Assembly (NCBI GenBank): GCA_963735955.1
Contig: CAVTND010000002.1
Location: 248,001 to 312,000, forward strand
Source of the DNA: CAVTND01 sp963735955
GTDB lineage: Bacteria > Pseudomonadota > Gammaproteobacteria > Burkholderiales > Burkholderiaceae_F
Direction of reading: 5' to 3'
DNA: 64,000 nucleotides
The notes under the pieces were generated by a model. That model saw only the letters and a program-made list of their open reading frames with translations. It searched no databases and had not been told where the DNA came from. The translations under genes and the position numbers were made by a program. Position 1 is the stretch's first letter. Each line of letters starts with the position of its first letter. Below are positions 59,085 to 64,000 of the stretch, in pieces.

Positions 59085-60284
59085 ATGAAACAACCGATCA
59101 CCAAGATCGTGCCGCTTGCAACGCTTGCGGTCGCCATTGCGGTAGCACTTGCCGCTTGTGGCAAGAAAGAAGAAGCAGCCAAGGCGGACGCCAAGGCACC
59201 GGTCAAGGCCGCTGCTCCCGCCGAAGTCATGAAAATCGGCCACGTCGCGCCACTTACGGGCGGCATTGCGCACCTCGGCAAGGACAACGAAAACGGCGCC
59301 CGCATGGCCATTGAGGAAATCAATGCTGCCGGCGGCGTGAAACTCGGCGACAAGACCTACAAGCTCGAACTGGTGGCCGAAGACGACAAGGCGGACCCGA
59401 AGGAAGGCACCCTGGTCGCTCAGAAGATCGTTGATTCGGGCGCGGTCGCCGTGGTCGGCCATTTGAACTCGGGCACCTCGATTCCGGCCTCCAAGATCTA
59501 TTCGGATGCCAGCATCACCCAGGTCACGCCCTCCGCAACCAATCCGAAGCTGACTGAACAGGGCTTCAAGACGACATTCCGCGTCGTTGCCAATGACAAT
59601 CAGCAGGGCGCCGTGCTCGCGAACTACGCGAACGATGCGCTCAAGGCCAAGACGATTGCCATCATCGACGACCGCACGGCCTATGGACAGGGCCTGGCCG
59701 ACGTCGTCGAGCGCACCGCCAAGGAAAAGGGCATGAAGGTTGTCGCGCGCGAGTTCACCAACGACAAGGCAACCGATTTCAACGCGATCCTGACCAAGGT
59801 CCGTGCAGCCAAGCCCGACGTCGTGATGTACGGCGGGATGGACGCCACGGGCGGTCCAATGGCCAAGCAGATGAAGCAACTGGGCATCAAGGCACCGATG
59901 CTGGCCGGTGACGGCGTCTGCTCGCCCGAGTTCATCAAGCTCGCCGGTGACGCAGCCGGCATCCTGCACTGCTCGCAGGCAGGCGAAGCGGTTGAGAAGC
60001 TGGCCAAGGGCGCGGATTTCGTCGCCAACTACAAAAAGCGCTTCAACTCCGACGTACAGCTCTATTCGCCGTACAGCTACGACGCGGTGTTCGTGATCGT
60101 CGAAGCCGCCAAGCGTGCCGGCAAGGCCGATCGCGCCGCGATCACGGCGGCGATGCCAGCCACCGCCTACCCGGGCCTGACCGGCCAGGTAGCATTCGAC
60201 GAAAAGGGCGACCTCAAGGGTGGCGCCATTTCGATGTTCAAGGTCAATGGCGACAAGCTCGAGTACATTTCGACGGTTCGCTAA
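59085..60284 (+). CDS. livK: Branched-chain amino acid ABC transporter binding protein
   Basis: 399 residues. The signal sequence ends in ALAAC (Cys25), suggesting a lipoprotein, followed by a Lys/Ala linker. The LivJ/K core is KIGHVAPLTGGIAHLGKDNENGARMAIEEIN, GVVGHLNSGTS-type VVGHLNSGTSIPASKIY and MYGGMDATGGPMAKQMK. It binds Leu/Ile/Val or related amino acids. First gene of livKHMGF; a terminator directly downstream should make it the most abundant product. Confidence 0.94.
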   Translation: MKQPITKIVPLATLAVAIAVALAACGKKEEAAKADAKAPVKAAAPAEVMKIGHVAPLTGGIAHLGKDNENGARMAIEEINAAGGVKLGDKTYKLELVAEDDKADPKEGTLVAQKIVDSGAVAVVGHLNSGTSIPASKIYSDASITQVTPSATNPKLTEQGFKTTFRVVANDNQQGAVLANYANDALKAKTIAIIDDRTAYGQGLADVVERTAKEKGMKVVAREFTNDKATDFNAILTKVRAAKPDVVMYGGMDATGGPMAKQMKQLGIKAPMLAGDGVCSPEFIKLAGDAAGILHCSQAGEAVEKLAKGADFVANYKKRFNSDVQLYSPYSYDAVFVIVEAAKRAGKADRAAITAAMPATAYPGLTGQVAFDEKGDLKGGAISMFKVNGDKLEYISTVR

Positions 60285-60301
60285 GCGACAATCCTGACCA
60301 G

Positions 60302-60331
60302 AACGGCACCCTGCGGGGTGCCGTTTTTTTT
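60302..60331 (+). terminator. Rho-independent terminator after livK
   Basis: Perfect 10-bp stem AACGGCACCC-TGCG-GGGTGCCGTT running into eight Ts. In liv operons a partial terminator here uncouples binding-protein from permease levels. Confidence 0.93.
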
Positions 60332-60412
60332 CGTGGACGCGTGTCTCGCACGGACAACTTGTTACGATCCGCCGCACGCGCCGGCAGTGGCTGGGCGCGA
60401 CCACGGAGCGCG

Positions 60413-61342
60413 ATGGAAACCTTCCTTCAGCAGATCCTCAACGGCCTGGTGCTAGGCAGCCTGTACTCGCTGATCGCGCTTGGCTACACGATGGTCTACG
60501 GCATCCTGAATCTCATCAACTTCGCCCACGGTGATGTGATGATGGTCGGCGCGCTGACCGCACTGTCGACGATCATGCTGCTGCAGACTTTGTTTCCGGG
60601 ACTGTCGGGCTGGGTTCTGATCGTCGGCGGGCTGCTGGTGGCGGTGCCGGTGTGCGTAAGCCTGAGTCTGCTTATCGAGCGTGTCGCCTACCGGCCGCTT
60701 CGCAACGCCCCGCGGCTTGCACCGCTGATTACCGCGATCGGCGTCTCGATCGTGATCCAGACCGTGGCGATGCTGGTCTGGGGTCGCAACTACATGACGT
60801 TTCCGCAGCTGATTCCGAATACGCCGATCGAGCTGGCCGGAGTGACGGTCACGCTGACCAAGCTAATCGTGATCGGCCTATCGGCGATCGTCATGATCGG
60901 GCTGATGCTGCTGGTCAATCGCACCCGGCTCGGACGCGCTATGCGCGCCACGGCCGAGAACCCGCGCGTAGCGGGACTGATGGGTGTCAATCCGAACTTC
61001 GTGATTGCGGTCACCTTTGCGATCGGTGCGGCGCTTGCCGCGCTTGCCGGTGTGATGCTGGCGGCGACTTACAGCGTCGCACATTTCTACATGGGCTTTC
61101 TGCCCGGCCTGAAGGCATTCACAGCGGCGGTGCTGGGCGGAATCGGCAACATTCCTGGCGCGATGCTGGGCGGTCTGCTGCTCGGGCTGATCGAAGCGCT
61201 TGGTGCCGGCTACATCGGCGATCTGACCGGCAATGTGCTGGGCAGCCATTACCAGGACGTGTTCGCGTTCCTGATCCTGGTCCTGGTGCTGATTTTCAGG
61301 CCGTCGGGACTGCTCGGCGAGCGCGTCGCCGATCGGGCCTAG
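60413..61342 (+). CDS. livH: Branched-chain amino acid ABC transporter permease LivH
   Basis: 309 residues from METFLQQILNGLVLGSLYSL, about eight or nine membrane segments. LINFAHGDVMMVGAL and the EAA-like MRATAENPRVAGLMGVNP region match LivH, as does the end YQDVFAFLILVLVLIFRPSG. Earlier in-frame codons give an unlikely Arg-rich leader. livM starts 1 bp after its stop. Confidence 0.96.
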   Translation: METFLQQILNGLVLGSLYSLIALGYTMVYGILNLINFAHGDVMMVGALTALSTIMLLQTLFPGLSGWVLIVGGLLVAVPVCVSLSLLIERVAYRPLRNAPRLAPLITAIGVSIVIQTVAMLVWGRNYMTFPQLIPNTPIELAGVTVTLTKLIVIGLSAIVMIGLMLLVNRTRLGRAMRATAENPRVAGLMGVNPNFVIAVTFAIGAALAALAGVMLAATYSVAHFYMGFLPGLKAFTAAVLGGIGNIPGAMLGGLLLGLIEALGAGYIGDLTGNVLGSHYQDVFAFLILVLVLIFRPSGLLGERVADRA

Positions 61343-61343
61343 C

Positions 61344-62481
61344 ATGAAGTCCCTGCTTCCTCAGCTGTCGAACAATCGCACCGCGGTCTGGGCGGCGACC
61401 CTGGTGGTGGCGGCGGTCCTGGTCGTCCTGCCCTTCGCCTTCGGTGAACTGCTCGGCAACGCGTTGGTGCGTGCGCTGGCGTTCGCTTGCCTGTACGTGA
61501 TGCTGGCACTCGGTCTGAACATCGTGGTCGGCTTCGCCGGCCTGCTCGACCTCGGCTACATCGCGTTCTATGCGGTCGGCGCCTACATGTACGCGCTGCT
61601 CGCTTCGCCACAGCTGACCAGCAACTTTGCCTGGATCGCGCAGACGTTCCCGTGCGGATTGCACAGTTCGATCTGGTTCGTGATCCCGCTCGGCGCCGGA
61701 CTGGCCGCGATGTTCGGCATCCTGCTGGGCGCGCCCGTGCTCAAGCTGCGCGGTGACTACCTGGCGATCGTGACTCTCGGCTTCGGCGAGATCACGCGCA
61801 TCTTCATCAACAATCTGAACGCGCCGCTCAACATCACCAACGGTCCGCAGGGCATCACGCTGATCGATCCGATCAGGATTCTCGGCATCGACTTCGGCAA
61901 GACACAGCACTTGGCGTTATGCACTGCCGTCGGTCTATCTCTACTACTACCTGTTCCTGTTGCTGACGATCGTCACGATCGTCATCTGCGTGCGCCTGCA
62001 GGATTCGCGACTCGGCCGCGCCTGGATGGCGATTCGCGAAGACGAGATCGCGGCCAAGGCGATGGGTATCAACGTGCGCAACGTCAAGCTGCTCGCGTTC
62101 TCGCTCGGCGCGACCTTCGGTGGCGTCGCCGGCGCGATGTTCGCGGCGTTTCAGGGTTTCGTGTCGCCGGAGTCCTTCACTCTGAACGAATCGATCATCG
62201 TGCTGGCGATGGTCGTGCTCGGCGGACTCGGCCACATTCCAGGGGTGGTGCTCGGGCGCCGTGCTGCTCGCAATGTTCTCCGAAGTTCCTGCGGCACTAC
62301 ATCGTGCCGGCGCAGATGTTCCTGTTCGGCAAGGTGATTGTTGACGCCGAGATCCTGCGCATGATGCTGTACGGCCTCGCGATGGTGCTGATCATGCTGT
62401 ATCGACCGAAGGGACTGTGGCCGGCGCCCGAGCACGGCGTCAATCCCGCCAGCCGCTCGTACCGGCGCGACCAGGGCCTAG
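61344..62481 (+). CDS. livM: Branched-chain amino acid ABC transporter permease LivM (frameshifted)
   Basis: About 378 residues. The first part (LGLNIVVGFAGLLDLGYIAFYAVGAYMYAL, KLRGDYLAIVTLGFGEITRI) is clean until near 61925. The middle, SRLGRAWMAIREDEIAAKAM and GVAGAMFAAFQGFVSPESF, is in the next frame. Near 62265 the frame returns for YIVPAQMFLFG and IMLYRPKGLWP. A TAG at 62479 just before livG is the expected stop. Confidence 0.9.
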
Positions 62482-62484
62482 CAG

Positions 62485-63337
62485 ATGGCCGACGTCATCC
62501 TCAAGGTCAGCGGCGTCAACAAGCGCTTCGGCGGCTTGCAGGCGCTGGCCGATGTCGGCATCGAGATCCATCGCGGCCAGATCTACGGATTGATCGGTCC
62601 GAATGGCGCCGGCAAGACGACGTTCTTCAATGTGATCACCGGACTCTATGCGCCGGATTCCGGCACATTCGAACTCGACGGCAAGCCCTACTCGCCGCAC
62701 GAAGTGCACCGGGTCGCGCAGGCTGGCATCGCGCGCACGTTCCAGAACATCCGCCTGTTTCCGGACATGACCGCGCTCGAGAACGTCATGGTCGGCCGAC
62801 ATGTGCGCACCCACGCCACCGCGCTCGGCGCGATTCTGCGCACCCGCGCGACGCTCGCCGAGGAGCGCGCGATCAAGGCAGCGCTCGCTCGAGCTGCTCG
62901 ATTACGTCGGGATTCGCAGTTACGCCGATTACCAGGCTCGCACGCTGGCATACGGTGATCAGCGACGGCTCGAGATCGCGCGCGCACTGGCGACCGAGCC
63001 CAAACTGCTGGCGCTCGACGAACCCGCGGCCGGCATGAACGCGACCGAGAAGCTGGCGCTGCGCGGCCTGCTCGAAGCGATCAGCCGGGATGGCGTCACG
63101 ATTCTGCTGATCGAGCACGACGTCAAGCTGGTCATGGGCCTGCACGATCACGTGACCGTGCTCGACTACGGCAAGATGATCGCAGTCGGCTCGCCGGCCG
63201 AAGTGCAGAGTAATCCGGCGGTGATCGAGGCCTATCTGGGCGGTGGCCATACCGCCGTCGCCACGAAGCGCGGCATGAGCGCGCCGGGCCTAAGCGTGAA
63301 TCCTTGGCGCGAAGCGACAAGGTTGCCTGATGACTGA
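62485..63337 (+). CDS. livG: Branched-chain amino acid ABC transporter ATPase LivG (frameshifted)
   Basis: About 283 residues. Walker A GPNGAGKTT and the Q-loop GIARTFQNIRLFPDMTALEN are in the first frame, which breaks near 62890. The second frame gives SLELLDYVGIRSYADYQART, the LivG-type signature LAYGDQRRLEIARALAT, Walker B LLALDEPAAGMN and the H-loop LLIEHDVKLVMGL. The end carries about 20 residues beyond the usual IEAYLG. Confidence 0.92.
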
Positions 63338-63380
63338 CGTCGTCCTGCGCGTAGCTGGCCTCAAGGTGGCCTATGGCGGG
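63330..63380 (+). pseudogene. Duplicated 5' end of livF (17 codons)
   Basis: Encodes MTDVVLRVAGLKVAYGG, then diverges abruptly and stops in frame. The true livF begins 148 bp later with MSEIVLRVAGLKVAYGG. The two 51-bp copies differ at 8 positions, five of them synonymous. The copy overlaps the livG stop in the position where livF would normally start. Confidence 0.8.
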
Positions 63381-63399
63381 CCGAACGCTGCGCGTTCAT

Positions 63400-63457
63400 C
63401 CCGCCTGGCGGGTTATCGAGTTCCCCTCTCCCCGACCCTCCCCTGCAGGGGAGGGAG
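63400..63457. repeat. REP-like palindromes inserted at the livF start
   Basis: Contains CCCGCC-T-GGCGGG (63400-63412) and the palindrome CCCTCCCC-TGCA-GGGGAGGG ending near 63456, preceded by CTCTCCCCGA. The second resembles the repeat at 1035-1073 on the other strand; the first recurs between btuC and btuD. Confidence 0.75.
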
Positions 63458-63477
63458 CGCGAAAGTGCGCGTACCTC

Positions 63478-64000
63478 ATGTCTGAGATCGTCCTTCGCGT
63501 AGCGGGCCTGAAGGTGGCCTACGGCGGCATTCAGGCCGTCAAGGGCGTCGATCTGGAAATTCGCGCGGGCGAGCTCGTCACTCTGATCGGCGCCAACGGC
63601 GCGGGCAAGACCACGACGCTGAAGGCGATCACCGGCACGCAGGCGTGGAGCGGCGCGATCGACTACATGGGCCAGCAGCACGCAGGGACAGGCGCCATTT
63701 CAGCTGCTCGCCCGCGGGCTCGCGATGGTGCCCGAGGGTCGCGGCGTATTCGCGCGCATGACGGTCACCGAAAACCTGCAGATGGGCGCCTTCCTGCGCA
63801 AGGACGCCGACGGCGTCAGGCGCGATATCGACGAGATGTACGCCGTCTTCCCGCGGCTGAAGGAGCGCGCCAAGCAACTTGCCGGCACACTGTCCGGCGG
63901 CGAGCAGCAGATGCTGGCGATGGCACGCGCCTTGATGAGCCAGCCTAAGTTGCTGCTGCTCGACGAACCATCGATGGGACTGTCGCCGATCATGGTCGAG
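63478..64000 (+). CDS. livF: Branched-chain amino acid ABC transporter ATPase LivF (partial, frameshifted)
   Basis: Runs off the window end. MSEIVLRVAGLKVAYGGIQA leads to Walker A GANGAGKTT. Near 63690 the frame shifts; the following frame gives LLARGLAMVPEGRGVFARMT, signature LSGGEQQMLAMARALM and Walker B LLLLDEPSMGLSP. It partners LivG on the LivHM permease. Its start is separated from livG by the duplicated fragment and palindromes, so coupling to livG translation is probably lost. Confidence 0.9.

Overview
The window comes from a GC-rich genome of the Betaproteobacteria, most likely Burkholderiales. The evidence is a fur/bamE/dapB locus, zapA followed by 6S RNA and an EVE-domain gene, lgt next to ilvD, a TIGR04438-type small Trp-rich protein, and several Bug-type periplasmic binding proteins. 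I saw no tRNA, rRNA, prophage, CRISPR array or complete insertion sequence.

Layout: (1) 0-6 kb is housekeeping: a cupin, glutathione peroxidase, pilU/pilT, yggS, proC, ubiA. (2) 6-10.5 kb is a ugpBAEC glycerol-3-phosphate importer split by a MITE-like element. (3) 10.5-14.6 kb holds fur, bamE, dapB, exbB, exbD and a BtuF-like protein. (4) 14.7-40 kb is a long catabolic and cofactor region. Oxalyl-CoA decarboxylase, formyl-CoA transferase, an NDP-forming acyl-CoA synthetase, a PanE-like reductase and NAD-dependent formate dehydrogenase lie on one strand. A Crp/Fnr regulator is divergent from them. Next come a tripartite (TctCBA) carboxylate transporter, a tungstate importer (TupABC), moeA, fdhD and mobA. 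Together this reads as an oxalate -> oxalyl-CoA -> formyl-CoA -> formate -> CO2 pathway with uptake and Mo/W-cofactor supply alongside. (5) 40-45.3 kb is a vitamin B12 uptake operon (btuB-btuC-btuD) under a cobalamin riboswitch, with a second MITE-like element between btuD and a ParA-like ATPase. (6) 45.3-49.4 kb has zapA, 6S RNA, EVE, a TSUP permease, a Crp-type regulator and GrpB. (7) 49.3-54.1 kb is a malonate operon: malonyl-CoA decarboxylase, Bug protein, enoyl-CoA hydratase, malonyl-CoA synthetase. (8) 54-64 kb has lgt, ilvD, cytochrome c, dadA and a livKHMGF branched-chain amino acid importer whose livF start is duplicated around a palindromic repeat.

The reading frame is broken by apparent single-base indels in about sixteen genes, including dapB and ilvD. 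They cluster at 22.6-24.7, 49.3-52.7 and 61.9-63.7 kb. Because the broken genes are otherwise well conserved and several are biosynthetic, I read most of these as assembly or sequencing errors and annotate the genes across the breaks.

The most novel signal is a near-identical palindromic operator (TTGAC-N4-GTCAA) about 100 bp upstream of both oxc and tctC, in the same orientation. It ties the tripartite transporter to the oxalate operon under the FNR-like regulator encoded between them.
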